From contig NZ_CADEFI010000021.1 of the NCBI RefSeq assembly GCF_902826555.1, positions 1 through 49,063 on the forward strand: DNA of 49,063 bases. Direction: 5' to 3'. Below, piece by piece: positions 16,180-24,279 of this stretch. Every line of letters begins with the position of its first letter. Position 1 is the stretch's first letter. Source of the stretch: an uncultured Hyphomicrobium sp. (lineage in GTDB: Bacteria > Pseudomonadota > Alphaproteobacteria > Rhizobiales > Hyphomicrobiaceae). The notes below the pieces were generated by a model that had not been told where the DNA came from, ran no database searches, and was given only the letters and a program-made list of their open reading frames with translations. Made by a program: the position numbers and the translations under genes.

Positions 16180-16278
16180 CGGGATTCGAGCATCGATGGA
16201 TGGCAGCCTAACCGCTGTTTCTCAGCGTTGGCTTGATGCGCATCAACGGCCTGCCGCCACCGATGCCGCGCGGTAGGG

Positions 16279-17070
16279 TCAGGCCGCTTCGTAGAACTGC
16301 AGGTTCGAGCGCCGTGCCGCCTTGGCCTTGTACATGGCCAGATCGGCGTGATGCGTGATGTCCTCAGCCGTCGTGCCATGCTTCGGATAGAGCGCGACAC
16401 CGACGGCAACGCCGACCGCATAGGACCGACCGCCGAACGTGACCTCGTCGCCGAGCGCGGACACGAACCGGTTGCCGATCTGATCCGCCGTGTCGTGGCC
16501 TTCGACATCGCGCGCGAGCACGGCGAACTCGTCGCCGCCGAGGCGCACCACGAGATCCTCCTTGCGGGCTGCGGCGCGAAACCGTTTGGCGACCGAACGC
16601 AGCAGCTCGTCGCCGGTCGCGTGGCCGTGCTCGTCGTTGACGCGCTTGAAGCCATTGAGATCGAGCAGATAGAAGGCGTGCATTCTCCCGGGCGCCGGCC
16701 GCTCGGCGACCGCCTTCTCGAGTGCCGCCTCGAGGGCGCGGCGGTTGGGCAGCTCGGTCAGCGGATCCATCATGGCGAGCGCGCGGGCTGCGTCGGCACG
16801 CACCTCGCGCTCGACATCGAGGCGGGCTTCCTTGAGACGCCGCGCCGTGAACACGATCAGGCCGATCGCTAAGAGCGTGGTGAGCATGAAGACTTCCTCG
16901 ACGCGGATGCGCCGCTCACGATCGGTGAGCTGATCCCAGAACTCGACGAGGTCGTATTCGAGGGCGAGGAGCACGCTGCCGAGCATGACCAGCGTCAGGA
17001 CGACAGCATCCTGCGTGCTGGACATCGGATGCCGTCTGACGGCCGAGGCCAGCCAAGCCAGCGAACTCAT
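16279..17070 (-). CDS. Membrane diguanylate cyclase with intact I-site
   Basis: A 263-residue GGDEF protein with two N-terminal membrane segments (about 22-40 and 60-77), a short linker and a complete cyclase domain. It has DPLTELPNRRALE, LDLNGFKRVNDEHGHATGDE and the catalytic GGDEF at 178-182. The inhibitory RxxD motif is present as RKED at 169-172, exactly five residues before GGDEF, so feedback control by cyclic di-GMP is expected. The ATG at 17070 follows GGAGGGCGTG. Only a short periplasmic loop is available for sensing. Confidence 0.92.
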   Translation of the reverse strand: MSSLAWLASAVRRHPMSSTQDAVVLTLVMLGSVLLALEYDLVEFWDQLTDRERRIRVEEVFMLTTLLAIGLIVFTARRLKEARLDVEREVRADAARALAMMDPLTELPNRRALEAALEKAVAERPAPGRMHAFYLLDLNGFKRVNDEHGHATGDELLRSVAKRFRAAARKEDLVVRLGGDEFAVLARDVEGHDTADQIGNRFVSALGDEVTFGGRSYAVGVAVGVALYPKHGTTAEDITHHADLAMYKAKAARRSNLQFYEAA

Positions 17071-17164
17071 CACGCCCTCCACCAAACTCCAGCAGGGAGA
17101 TGTAACGCAGAAAGAATAACATTGGCTTCACGGTCGGCGCGCTGCGGGTTTGCGTCGAAAAGCA

Positions 17165-17192
17165 ACGGGGCGCCAAAGACTTGGCGCCCCGT
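17165..17192 (-). terminator. Terminator of the SIMPL gene
   Basis: A 12-bp perfect inverted repeat (17165-17176 with 17181-17192, core GGGGCGCC) closes a four-base loop. On the minus strand it is followed by TGCTTTT, and it lies about 30 bases past the SIMPL stop. Confidence 0.8.
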
Positions 17193-17220
17193 CCTCGACT
17201 CCAGCTTGGTTAGGGAAGCG

Positions 17221-17934
17221 TTACTTCAGCTTCCAGGTGACGGTGACGCGGGCTTCGAGCGTCGCGGTGCCGGCCTCGATCGGCGCCGCATCCGACTTCG
17301 CAGCGCGCATCGCCATGGGGCGCGGACCGTCGAAGCTCGTCTCCTCGGCGATGGTGACCACCTCGCCGACGCCGGCGCCGGCTGCCGTCGCCAGAAGCTC
17401 GGCACGGCGGCGCGCGTTGGCGATCGCCTCTTTGCGCGCCTCGTCCTTGAGGGTCTCGGCCTTGCTCACCTCGAAGTCGAGGCCGTGCACCTGATTGGCG
17501 CCGAGCTTGACGAGCTTGTCGAGCAAGCCGCCCGTGGATTTGATGTCGCGCACGAGGATGGTGACCTGGTTCGACACCTGGTAGCCGTTGATCTCGGGCG
17601 GCGCCCCGTCGCGCGGATTGGTGTAGCGGGGCTGGACGGAGAAGTTGCTGGTCTGGATGTCCTTGGCGTCGATGCCGCTCTCCTTAAGCCCGTCCACAAC
17701 CTTTTTCATGAGCTCGGTATTGGCCGCCAGCGCCGCTTCCGCCGTATCGGCCTCGGCGGTGACGCCGGTCGTGAGGCGGGCCTGATCGGGCTCGGCCGTG
17801 GCGTAACCCGTGGCTGAGACGGTGATCAGGCGGTCCATGGGCTTGTCCTCGGCGCGGAGCGGGGTGGCGAGGGTGAAAAAAATCGACGCGGCGGCGAGCA
17901 GCGCGACAGGCGTCGACTTGGTCGTCAGTGGCAT
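17221..17934 (-). CDS. SIMPL-domain (DUF541) periplasmic protein
   Basis: A 237-residue protein with a signal peptide (cleavage near ATPLRAED) and one SIMPL domain: ITVSATGYATAEPDQARLTTGV, then DIQTSNFSVQPRY, GYQVSNQVTILVRD and EARKEAIANARRRAELLA. E. coli YggE and BP26 are relatives that form ring-like oligomers and are linked to oxidative stress; the biochemical role is unknown. It is monocistronic between its own terminator and the tRNA gene. Confidence 0.93.
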   Translation of the reverse strand: MPLTTKSTPVALLAAASIFFTLATPLRAEDKPMDRLITVSATGYATAEPDQARLTTGVTAEADTAEAALAANTELMKKVVDGLKESGIDAKDIQTSNFSVQPRYTNPRDGAPPEINGYQVSNQVTILVRDIKSTGGLLDKLVKLGANQVHGLDFEVSKAETLKDEARKEAIANARRRAELLATAAGAGVGEVVTIAEETSFDGPRPMAMRAAKSDAAPIEAGTATLEARVTVTWKLK

Positions 17935-18132
17935 TTGGTCCTCCAGTGTAGGTCCCCTGGATAGGGCAGCTTCGCGGATGAATGAAGGCTGAAAGCCGCC
18001 TGCCGGCTCTTTTCGCGCGGCTGGAACGGGGCGCGAACTCTGTTATAGAGGCGGCTCGCTCCCCTCCCCGCGCTCGCGTGGGCGGATGATCCGGGCGGTG
18101 ATGCGGCCGCTCCGCGGCGATCATGGCTCAGG

Positions 18133-18208
18133 GGGCCCGTAGCTCAATGGTTAGAGCTGGCGGCTCATAACCGCCTGGTTCCAGGTTCGAGTCCTGGCGG
18201 GCCCACCA
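18133..18208 (+). tRNA. tRNA with anticodon CAU, most likely tRNA-Ile2 (lysidine type)
   Basis: A full cloverleaf is visible. The acceptor stem GGGCCCG/CGGGCCC is at 18133-18139 and 18198-18204, the D stem is GCTC/GAGC, and the anticodon stem GGCGG/CCGCC has loop CTCATAA. The T stem is CCAGG/CCTGG with TTCGAGT, and CCA is encoded at 18206-18208. The anticodon CAU (18166-18168) allows elongator Met or Ile2; the GGGCCCG acceptor end is like the tRNA-Ile(CAU) of related bacteria. An initiator tRNA is excluded because the 1-72 pair is G-C. Confidence 0.9.
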
Positions 18209-18338
18209 ATTCCGTCTTTGCTTCTTGTTTGGCGTTCCTCATGCCCCGGGCGCTATCGTACTGTCGCTGGGATATGTATCCGCTAGGATCCTTGATGGGA
18301 GTATGGCAACCGTTATCGTCGGCGCCAGGGAGTTCGAG

Positions 18339-18758
18339 ATGCGCTTCAGCCTGCTGTTCCTCGCACTGGGCTTTTGCAGCTCATTCACTTCTGCCGTCGC
18401 AGCGGACGCGCGCCCAAACGTCCGGCCTCCGGAAAGAACAGCCCCCGATCAGAGCCTCGACGGCACTCTGCTCCTCGCCGCGGACGTCGAGCAACTCCTC
18501 AAGGATAATACCTCCGAGGGGTTCATGCTGAGCGGCGGAAACTACCGGGAGTACTACGCGGCCGACGGCACCGTGGTCGGCAACACCTACAAGGGCTCGT
18601 GGTGGATGAAGGAGGATGCGATCTGCATGTCGTATCCCGGAATCAACACCTACTGCTACCGCGTGCGCAAGCTGCAGAGCGGGGCCATCGTTTGGGAGCT
18701 CGACGGCGAGCCGTCTGGGTACGCTCGGATCCTCAGCGGCAACCACTTCAAGTTCTGA
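18339..18758 (+). CDS. Small secreted protein, 139 aa, unknown
   Basis: A signal peptide (MRFSLLFLALGFCSSFTSAVAA) is followed by a mature domain of about 115 residues with the pattern NYREYYAADGTVVGNTYKGSW, then ICMSYPG and TYCYRV. This resembles small beta-rich exported proteins of the DUF995 kind, a tentative match. The two cysteines in CMSYPGINTYC could pair. ATG 18339 follows GGGAG. It lies 130 bases after the tRNA with no obvious link to it. Confidence 0.65.
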   Translation: MRFSLLFLALGFCSSFTSAVAADARPNVRPPERTAPDQSLDGTLLLAADVEQLLKDNTSEGFMLSGGNYREYYAADGTVVGNTYKGSWWMKEDAICMSYPGINTYCYRVRKLQSGAIVWELDGEPSGYARILSGNHFKF

Positions 18759-18913
18759 GTTGCAGGCGGCGCCTGTGCCCGCCCCTTGCTACCCTCACCG
18801 TTACCCGGACCGTGAGCCCCTGAGACTTTTTTCACAAATCGCGTGGAACCAACGGCCGGCATCTGCGTTGTCGTCAGCAGAGCCTGGTGTCCCTCCCCAG
18901 GTTTGCCCGACCC

Positions 18914-18945
18914 AGCCCCCGGTCCCCCTAGCCGGGGGCTTACTT
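18914..18945. terminator. Hairpin terminator between convergent genes
   Basis: Stem AGCCCCCGG (18914-18922) pairs with CCGGGGGCT (18932-18940), with a nine-base loop and a short T-rich run after it on the plus strand. It lies between the 3' ends of the small secreted protein gene and sdaA. Confidence 0.7.
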
Positions 18946-18988
18946 TTGGCCATGCTGCATTCGGAGCCGATCGAGCACGGCCAACGCC

Positions 18989-20371
18989 TCAACATTCAGG
19001 CAGGTTGACGGCGAGGCCGCCGAGGCTGGTCTCCTTGAGCTTTGTGCTCATGGCTTCGCCCGTCTCGCGCATGGCGGCGATACAGTTGTCGAGCGGCATG
19101 AAATGCGAGCCGTCGCCACGGAGTGCGATCGAAGCCGCCGTCACGGCCTTGATGGCGCCGAGACCATTGCGCTCGATGCAAGGCACCTGCACGAGGCCGG
19201 CGACGGGATCGCAGGTCATGCCGAGGTGATGCTCGAGCGCGATCTCGGCCGCGTTCTCCACCTGCTCCGGCGTGCCGCCCAGGACCTCGCACAGTCCAGC
19301 CGCCGCCATCGCAGCCGCGGACCCGACTTCCCCCTGGCATCCGGCCTCGGCGCCTGAGATCGATGCATTGTGCTTGATGAGCCCGCCGATGGCGGCGGCG
19401 GTGAGGAGGAAGTCCTCGATGCGCGCCGGATCGGCACCGACGCAATGATCGAGGTAGTACCGGATGACCGCTGGAACGACGCCCGCCGCGCCGTTGGTGG
19501 GCGCCGTGACGACGCGTCCGCCGGCGGCGTTCTCCTCGTTCACGGCCATGGCGTAGAGATAGAGCCAGTCGGTGGCCGCGTGCGGCTGTAGGCGATTGGA
19601 GCTTTTTTCTTCGCGCATCTGCTTGAACATGCGCGGGGCGCGGCGGCTGACGTTGAGCCCGCCAGGCAGCACGCCGTCCGTCGCCAGGCCACGCTCGATG
19701 CAGGCCGACATGGCCCGCCAGATGCGCGCCGTCCCAGCGCCGACCTCGGCGGGCGTTCGCGTCGCTTCCTCGTTGCTCCGTTTCATCTGACTGATCGAGA
19801 GCCCGCTCGCGTGTGCCATTTCCAGCATGGCGTTGGCGGAGGCGAAAGGAAACGGGCAGCCTCCGGCATCCTCGCTATCCGGCGGGGGCACGTGCTGCTC
19901 CTCGGCGCTGACAACGAACCCGCCACCGATCGAGTAGTAAGTTTCCGCGACCTGGAGCATGCCGCTGTCATCGAAGGCCAGAAACCGCATGCCGTTGGGG
20001 TGGCCTGGAAGCGGCGGCCCGTATTCGAACACGAGATCCGCCTGCGGGTCGAACGCAATGGGCGGCAGTCCGGCGAGGTGCAGCGACTTCGTTTTGGCGA
20101 GTTGCTGCATGGCCGCCTCCGCGTCAGCTACGTCGAGCGTCGCCGGTTCGTAACCGAGGAGGCCCAACAGAACAGCGCGATCGCTGCCATGGCCTTTGCC
20201 GGTAAAGGCCAGCGATCCATAAAGCTCGGAGCGGATACGCCGAATGTTCTCGCGCGACGGGACGTTGCGCAGCTTGTCCACGAATCGGCGCGCAGCCGTC
20301 ATCGGCCCCATGGTGTGCGAGGACGAGGGGCCGATGCCGATTTTGAAGATGTCGAAGACGCTGAGAAACAT
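18989..20371 (-). CDS. sdaA: L-serine ammonia-lyase (iron-sulfur, single chain)
   Basis: A 460-residue enzyme that deaminates L-serine to pyruvate and ammonia using a [4Fe-4S] cluster. It opens [19 protein letters not shown], the diagnostic N-terminus, and has the cluster cysteines in EAGCQGEVG and [14 protein letters not shown]. It ends with Cys460 (NLPEC). In Legionella L-serine dehydratase the C-terminal cysteine caps the cluster in a tail-in-mouth arrangement, so this ending should be functional. The frame is open upstream to 20842, but family length and the conserved N-terminus fix the ATG at 20371. Confidence 0.95.
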   Translation of the reverse strand: MFLSVFDIFKIGIGPSSSHTMGPMTAARRFVDKLRNVPSRENIRRIRSELYGSLAFTGKGHGSDRAVLLGLLGYEPATLDVADAEAAMQQLAKTKSLHLAGLPPIAFDPQADLVFEYGPPLPGHPNGMRFLAFDDSGMLQVAETYYSIGGGFVVSAEEQHVPPPDSEDAGGCPFPFASANAMLEMAHASGLSISQMKRSNEEATRTPAEVGAGTARIWRAMSACIERGLATDGVLPGGLNVSRRAPRMFKQMREEKSSNRLQPHAATDWLYLYAMAVNEENAAGGRVVTAPTNGAAGVVPAVIRYYLDHCVGADPARIEDFLLTAAAIGGLIKHNASISGAEAGCQGEVGSAAAMAAAGLCEVLGGTPEQVENAAEIALEHHLGMTCDPVAGLVQVPCIERNGLGAIKAVTAASIALRGDGSHFMPLDNCIAAMRETGEAMSTKLKETSLGGLAVNLPEC

Positions 20372-20472
20372 ATGGCTGAAGATTAGCCAATCCCCGGCCG
20401 GAATCCAGATCGCGATCCGAGCCTTGCCGCGACCGAATGGCCGCACGCACAAGCAAAGACGGGAAGGCACCG

Positions 20473-20856
20473 CTAGAAAATCTTCTGCTTCTTGTGCCTG
20501 GCGGGCGCTGACTTGGGAAGGAGCGCCTGATTGGTCGGCTGCTTGAGCTCGCGATCGATGTCGAGCGGCGCGCACCCCATGCCGGGCAGCATGCGGTTCA
20601 GCACATCGGCTTCCTCGCGGTCGCGGGTGGCGATCTGCTGCGGCGTCTCCTGGGGGTGCTTGGACGGCGCAGCCAGACTGTTCGCGGGCTGGGCTTTGAG
20701 CTGCTTGATGACCTCGATCTGGCTGCGGAGGTCTCGCGTGACGGCGGTGCAAGTGTCGGTTTCGGCGGCTTCGACGGCCGTGGAGAGGCTGGAGGAGGAG
20801 ATTCCGATGGCGATCCCGACGTGCGCGGTTGCCCGCATCCACGTTCGGCTGCGCAT
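20473..20856 (-). CDS. Secreted protein, 127 aa, unknown
   Basis: Not recognised. The ATG at 20856 has a strong GGGAGGAGGAG upstream. A signal peptide (about residues 1-30) precedes a helical mature region with two cysteines (TDTCTAV and GMGCAPLD) and a basic tail ending HKKQKIF. It precedes sdaA on the same strand by about 100 bases. A periplasmic location is inferred. Confidence 0.6.
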   Translation of the reverse strand: MRSRTWMRATAHVGIAIGISSSSLSTAVEAAETDTCTAVTRDLRSQIEVIKQLKAQPANSLAAPSKHPQETPQQIATRDREEADVLNRMLPGMGCAPLDIDRELKQPTNQALLPKSAPARHKKQKIF

Positions 20857-20878
20857 CTGCTCTCCTCCTCCCACTCGA

Positions 20879-21040
20879 CTACTTCTTCACGCACGTCTTG
20901 GTGGTGGCGTCCCACTTCATGTCGGCGGCCTTCTTGCAATCCGCCTTGGTCGTCGGAGCGGCGGCATCGGCTGCGAAAGCCGGGGCGACGCCGACGAACA
21001 GGATGCCGGCAACAAGAGCGGTGCTGAGTGCTTTGATCAT
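20879..21040 (-). CDS. Tiny secreted protein, 53 aa
   Basis: The 53-residue product has a textbook signal peptide (ALSTALVAGILFVGVAPAFA) leaving a mature peptide of about 29 residues with two cysteines (ADCKKAADMKWDATTKTC). A GGAGGAA precedes the ATG at 21040. Such tiny exported peptides are frequent in Hyphomicrobiales and have no known role. It lies 22 bases before the next gene downstream (20473-20856), so they may be co-transcribed. Confidence 0.7.
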   Translation of the reverse strand: MIKALSTALVAGILFVGVAPAFAADAAAPTTKADCKKAADMKWDATTKTCVKK

Positions 21041-21204
21041 GGCATTTCCTCCGTGTTTGAAGTGACGCGACGCTACGCCCCTCCGCTTACGGCCTCCTGT
21101 GCTGCGGCATACGGTTTCGTAAGTCTGTGGACGGCGTGTGCAAAGACGCCGCCAACGCCTGCGAATTCGCCTACCCTCCAAATCTCAGCGGTGGAGGGAG
21201 CCCC

Positions 21205-21513
21205 ATGCTCGACACGCGCCTTTCCGACGATATTGTGCTCAGATGCGACGCCGTGCTCAGGTGCGATGCGTTGATCGATCGTGTCGCGGCGACGCCCGTT
21301 GGCGCAAATGCGCATAGCCTCAAGGTGATGCTGGCCGAATGCGATGCGATCGAGCGGGCCATTGCGGATCCGGTCGCCATTTGCAGATTGCGCGACGTGC
21401 GTCACTGGCTGCGACTGGCCTACGGGCACACGCTGCATGGCTATCCGCCGCCGCATCTGCGCGTGAACCTGCTTCGTGCGCTGGAGGCTTTCAGGGCCGC
21501 TTCGCGGATCTGA
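21205..21513 (+). CDS. Hypothetical protein, 102 aa, with an internal duplication
   Basis: Not recognised. ATG 21205 follows GGTGGAGGG. The protein is helical and soluble, ending LRVNLLRALEAFRAASRI. Near its N-terminus an 18-base unit is duplicated in tandem (21235-21252 and 21253-21270, 15 of 18 identical), giving VLRCDA twice. No membrane or signal segment is visible. Confidence 0.6.
   Translation: MLDTRLSDDIVLRCDAVLRCDALIDRVAATPVGANAHSLKVMLAECDAIERAIADPVAICRLRDVRHWLRLAYGHTLHGYPPPHLRVNLLRALEAFRAASRI
21235..21270 (+). repeat. 18-base tandem duplication inside a gene
   Basis: Two adjacent 18-base units, each encoding VLRCDA, differ at three positions. This is a recent-looking in-frame duplication. 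Confidence 0.75.
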
Positions 21514-21890
21514 GCGGCATCCTGAAGGATGCGCCTTCTCGCGATTTCTCGCGACTGCGGAGGGCTGAGATAACGTGCGCATTGCACGGTTATTCCGCGG
21601 GCAGAACTATATTTTTTTGTTTAGGGCTCGTTTACTATACTTCGTTCACGCTCCTCGTTGCCGGGACATCTGCCCTCAACCCTTGTCTCGGTCATCGAGG
21701 AGGAGGTCTCGTTCCGTCCCCGCGTACGGGGCCTCCTCTGGCGACCCTCCATCCTCCCTTGACGGCTCCGTGACATTCGGTCTCAATCGCGGGGCGTTGT
21801 CGGTTGCGCGAACTCATATATTTAGCAACGCATACCTTCGACCCACTCCGCCGGGGGGGCTTCGCTCCATCCAAACGTCGGGACATCCAA
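21514..21890 (+). promoter_or_regulatory. AT-rich, structured leader upstream of the FeeM-like gene
   Basis: This 377-base stretch has no convincing gene. It holds an inverted repeat with arms ATAACGTGC (21570-21578) and GCACGGTTAT (21584-21593). An AT-rich block follows with T7 at 21612-21618 and a possible -10 TATACT at 21636-21641. A compound hairpin then comes: GAGGAGG (21700-21706) with CCTCCTC (21732-21738) enclosing CCCCG/CGGGG (21718-21731). This could be promoter plus a regulatory 5' leader, or the terminator of the upstream gene followed by a promoter. No known riboswitch class was recognised. Confidence 0.45.
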
Positions 21891-22604
21891 TTGACAGCTC
21901 AAGCGAAAATCGACACCGCGCCAAGCGTTGCGGATGAGGCTGATGCGGTCGTTCGCACGGTCTGGTATGCGGCTGACGACAACCGGCGCGAGGCCTTCGC
22001 GCTGCGCTACCGCGGCTATGTGAACGCCGGGCTGATCGAGGCGTCTCCGTTTGGCATTTACACGGATGCCTACGACGATCTGCCGACGACCGTCATCGCC
22101 GGGCTTTTCCGCCGCGGCGCCTGCATCGCCACTCTGCGCCTGAGCTTCTACAAACCCGGTGCGGCCGAGCCCGTGCTGCCGTGCGAGAAAGTCTATCCCG
22201 AGGTGGGGGCGATCAAGAGCGACGCCCAAGGGCTCGTGGTCGAGCTTTCGCGCCTTGCCATCGATCCCGACATCACGAACACACGCTATCGGGCGCGTCT
22301 CTACGCAGCCGCGATCCGCGCGGGCGTCTCGGCCTGCCTCGCCATGGATGCCAAGCACCTGCTGGTTGCCACGCAGACCAAGTGGCGGACGTTCTACGAA
22401 CACGTGCTGGACTTCAAAGTAGCCGGACCGGCCCAGTTCTACCCGCCCGGCGACGTGCCGGTGGTGCTGCTCGCACGCGAACTCGACGACGCCCTCAAGC
22501 GGCGAATCGCAAAGAACATGTTCTTCAAGCTCGATCCGGCGGAGCTCGAGGACCTGCGGGTGCGCCTTCCGGGGCTGGTGCGTCTCGGCGAGACGCAGGC
22601 CTAG
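21891..22604 (+). CDS. FeeM-like N-acyl amino acid synthase / autoinducer-synthase-fold acyltransferase
   Basis: A protein of about 237 residues in the GNAT/LuxI-like superfamily whose FeeM members transfer an acyl chain from acyl-ACP to an amino acid. Landmarks include FALRYRGYVNAGLIEASPFG, DAYDDLPTTVIAGLFRRGAC, ATLRLSF and the core VVELSRLAIDPD with RYRARLYAAAIRAGVSACLA. No ATG exists in the N-terminal part. TTG 21891 is a guess that leaves a short tail before the fold; TTG 21804 would add 29 residues. The substrate amino acid and acyl length are unknown. An ACP and ketoacyl synthase lie about 3 kb downstream on the other strand. Confidence 0.72.
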   Translation: MTAQAKIDTAPSVADEADAVVRTVWYAADDNRREAFALRYRGYVNAGLIEASPFGIYTDAYDDLPTTVIAGLFRRGACIATLRLSFYKPGAAEPVLPCEKVYPEVGAIKSDAQGLVVELSRLAIDPDITNTRYRARLYAAAIRAGVSACLAMDAKHLLVATQTKWRTFYEHVLDFKVAGPAQFYPPGDVPVVLLARELDDALKRRIAKNMFFKLDPAELEDLRVRLPGLVRLGETQA

Positions 22605-22782
22605 GGCGGCTCCGCCGGGGCCTTTTCGGCCCGTTTATGGTTGCATCATCACCCTGCGCCAGCCCCTGCCGCCAGAAATTTGAAAATTTCCGGCTTTTTG
22701 CGTGACCGGTTCCTCCCGGAACAGCGGGATGGCGCGGTCCGGGGCAAAGTCTCCTCATCAACCCCGGTGATGGAGAGCACCA

Positions 22783-23070
22783 ATGACCCCGATCAGCACC
22801 CTTCTCGCAGCCCGCGCCGCACTCGCCGCCGCTGTCGCCATCGGCACCCTCGCCGCCTCGACCCAGGCCGGCGCCACCAGCCTCGCCGTCAAGATGGCCT
22901 GCGCCTCCGACTACTACGCCCACTGCAGCCAGCACGATCCCGACAGCGCCGGCGTCCGCAAGTGCATGCGCGCCGTCGGCCGCAACCTCTCCTCGCGCTG
23001 CATCAACGCTCTCGTCGCCGCCGGCGAAGTGCCGAAGTCCAAGGCACGCCCCCAGGTCGCTGCGAAGTAA
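22783..23070 (+). CDS. Small secreted cysteine-rich protein, 95 aa
   Basis: A signal peptide (to about residue 32) is followed by a four-cysteine domain: CASDYYAHCSQHDPDSAG, then VRKCMRAVGRNLSSRCINAL. The spacing is like a single cysteine-rich GLG1-type repeat. Similar short exported proteins are common in Hyphomicrobiales; the role is unknown. GGAGAG lies before the ATG, and a strong terminator follows the gene. Confidence 0.72.
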   Translation: MTPISTLLAARAALAAAVAIGTLAASTQAGATSLAVKMACASDYYAHCSQHDPDSAGVRKCMRAVGRNLSSRCINALVAAGEVPKSKARPQVAAK

Positions 23071-23136
23071 GATCCGGCTTCGGCAGGGTTTTCAAGGAAT
23101 TAGGTTCTATCGCCCGAGCTCTCTCGGGCCACCAAG

Positions 23137-23170
23137 CCGGGGCGGCTCTCCACGCCCCGGTTTTCTTTTT
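23137..23170 (+). terminator. Rho-independent terminator of the cysteine-rich protein gene
   Basis: Stem CCGGGGCG (23137-23144) pairs with CGCCCCGG (23153-23160) and is followed by TTTTCTTTTT. A second small hairpin, CCCGAG/CTCGGG (23113-23128), lies just before it. Confidence 0.92.
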
Positions 23171-23196
23171 GCGGGAAGGGCCGGGGGGCCTAGGCG

Positions 23197-23763
23197 CTAA
23201 GCCGGGCCGCCTTCTTCGCCTGACGGGCACATGGCCGCCTGCATGGCGTGTTGCGCCCGGCGGGCGTCCCGCACCTGCGGACCCGTCATCCAGTCCTCGT
23301 CGTCGTCGGCCTCGACCACCGTGATGTCCTCACCGGGATAGACGCCCTTCAACTGGTCGACGTCGTCGATGGCGACGGCCCAGACGTTGCACTTGCTGGT
23401 AAACCGGATCTCGCCGCGCTTCGCGATCGGGGTGGCACCGAAGCCGATGGCGATGGCATCCCCATCAGGCCAGAAGGCGATCTCGCCCTTGCTGACGACG
23501 ACGCGGGCGTCGGGCTCCAGATCCTGCGAAACGGGGGTGCGGAAATAAACTTCCTTGCCCCAGGTCTGAACCGAGCCGCAAATCGGCAATGCCTGCCAGA
23601 TGCGATCCGCCGTCGGCGTCGCCAAAAGGCGCGCGCGAATGGCAACGCTGCCTGCTCTGATGAGTATGTGCCGCACCACAGCCTCCCGAGACGTTTTTGG
23701 ACGGCACGACTTCCTTGCCACTCGTCCTTTGCCCCCCTCGAGGCTCGGACCGCGGCGGGTCAT
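23197..23763 (-). CDS. Cyclophilin-like fold protein (PF04126-type), copy 2
   Basis: A 188-residue protein with a cyclophilin-like barrel: ILIRAGSVAIRARLLATPTA, DRIWQALPI, WGKEVYFRTPV, KGEIAFWPDGDAIAIGFGAT and GEIRFTSKCNVWAVAIDDV. An acidic tail follows (EADDDEDW). The archaeal and bacterial members have a cyclophilin-like beta barrel without proven isomerase activity; ligand unknown. Its ATG overlaps the stop of the upstream paralogue (ATGA), so the two are translated together. About 25 extra N-terminal residues are basic and unconserved, so the true start may be further in. Confidence 0.8.
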   Translation of the reverse strand: MTRRGPSLEGGKGRVARKSCRPKTSREAVVRHILIRAGSVAIRARLLATPTADRIWQALPICGSVQTWGKEVYFRTPVSQDLEPDARVVVSKGEIAFWPDGDAIAIGFGATPIAKRGEIRFTSKCNVWAVAIDDVDQLKGVYPGEDITVVEADDDEDWMTGPQVRDARRAQHAMQAAMCPSGEEGGPA

Positions 23764-24209
23764 ATGCTTATAGCCGTCACCGACACCTTCTCACCTGGAG
23801 CGACGTCCTTCAAGAGGGTTACGTCATCGAGAGCTTTTGCCCAAACGTTGCAAGGTCTTGGAAGGCGGATTTCGCCGGGACGGGAGATCGGTGTGGGGCC
23901 GAATGCGATCAGCACGCGGTCGTCTTCCGTCCAGAAACAGATGTCGCCGAGGGTCCCCAGTAGCCGCGCGGAGCGGTCTCGCCCGGTCTCGATGGGCGTT
24001 TCGAAGTGGATGGCCTGGCCCCAGGTCTCGGCTGTCGAGTGGAGCGGAAGGGCGGCCCAGATGCGGTCCGCCGTCGGGGTTGCATAGAGTTCGGCGCGCA
24101 CAGAGACGCGGCCGGCCCTGATCAAGACGTGGCGTGGCGGCGCCGTCTCCGGGCGCCCGTTCGGCGCACGCTCGGGCTTGGGCCGCTTGCGGAGGATGTT
24201 GGTCGGCAT
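23760..24209 (-). CDS. Cyclophilin-like fold protein (PF04126-type), copy 1
   Basis: A 149-residue paralogue of the next gene: VLIRAGRVSVRAELYATPTA, DRIWAALPL, WGQAIHFETPI, LGDICFWTEDDRVLIAFGPT, GEIRLPRPCNVWAKALDDV. It lacks the acidic tail of its partner. No Shine-Dalgarno is obvious at ATG 24209. The tandem arrangement with a four-base overlap indicates an ancient duplication kept as a co-translated pair, possibly a heterodimer. Confidence 0.8.
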   Translation of the reverse strand: MPTNILRKRPKPERAPNGRPETAPPRHVLIRAGRVSVRAELYATPTADRIWAALPLHSTAETWGQAIHFETPIETGRDRSARLLGTLGDICFWTEDDRVLIAFGPTPISRPGEIRLPRPCNVWAKALDDVTLLKDVAPGEKVSVTAISI

Positions 24210-24279
24210 CGGAGCAATTGAAACAGAACCGGGGCCTCGATCAAGGCCCCGTCTGCATGCGAGTTTTGTGCGTGCTCGA

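Noticed and set aside
18133-18208. tRNA gene as an attachment site for an integrated element
   Set aside because: No integrase and no repeated tRNA 3' end was seen downstream.
20372-20842. Upstream extension of the sdaA reading frame
   Set aside because: The conserved N-terminus [15 protein letters not shown] begins at the ATG at 20371, and another gene with its own ribosome-binding site occupies 20473-20856.
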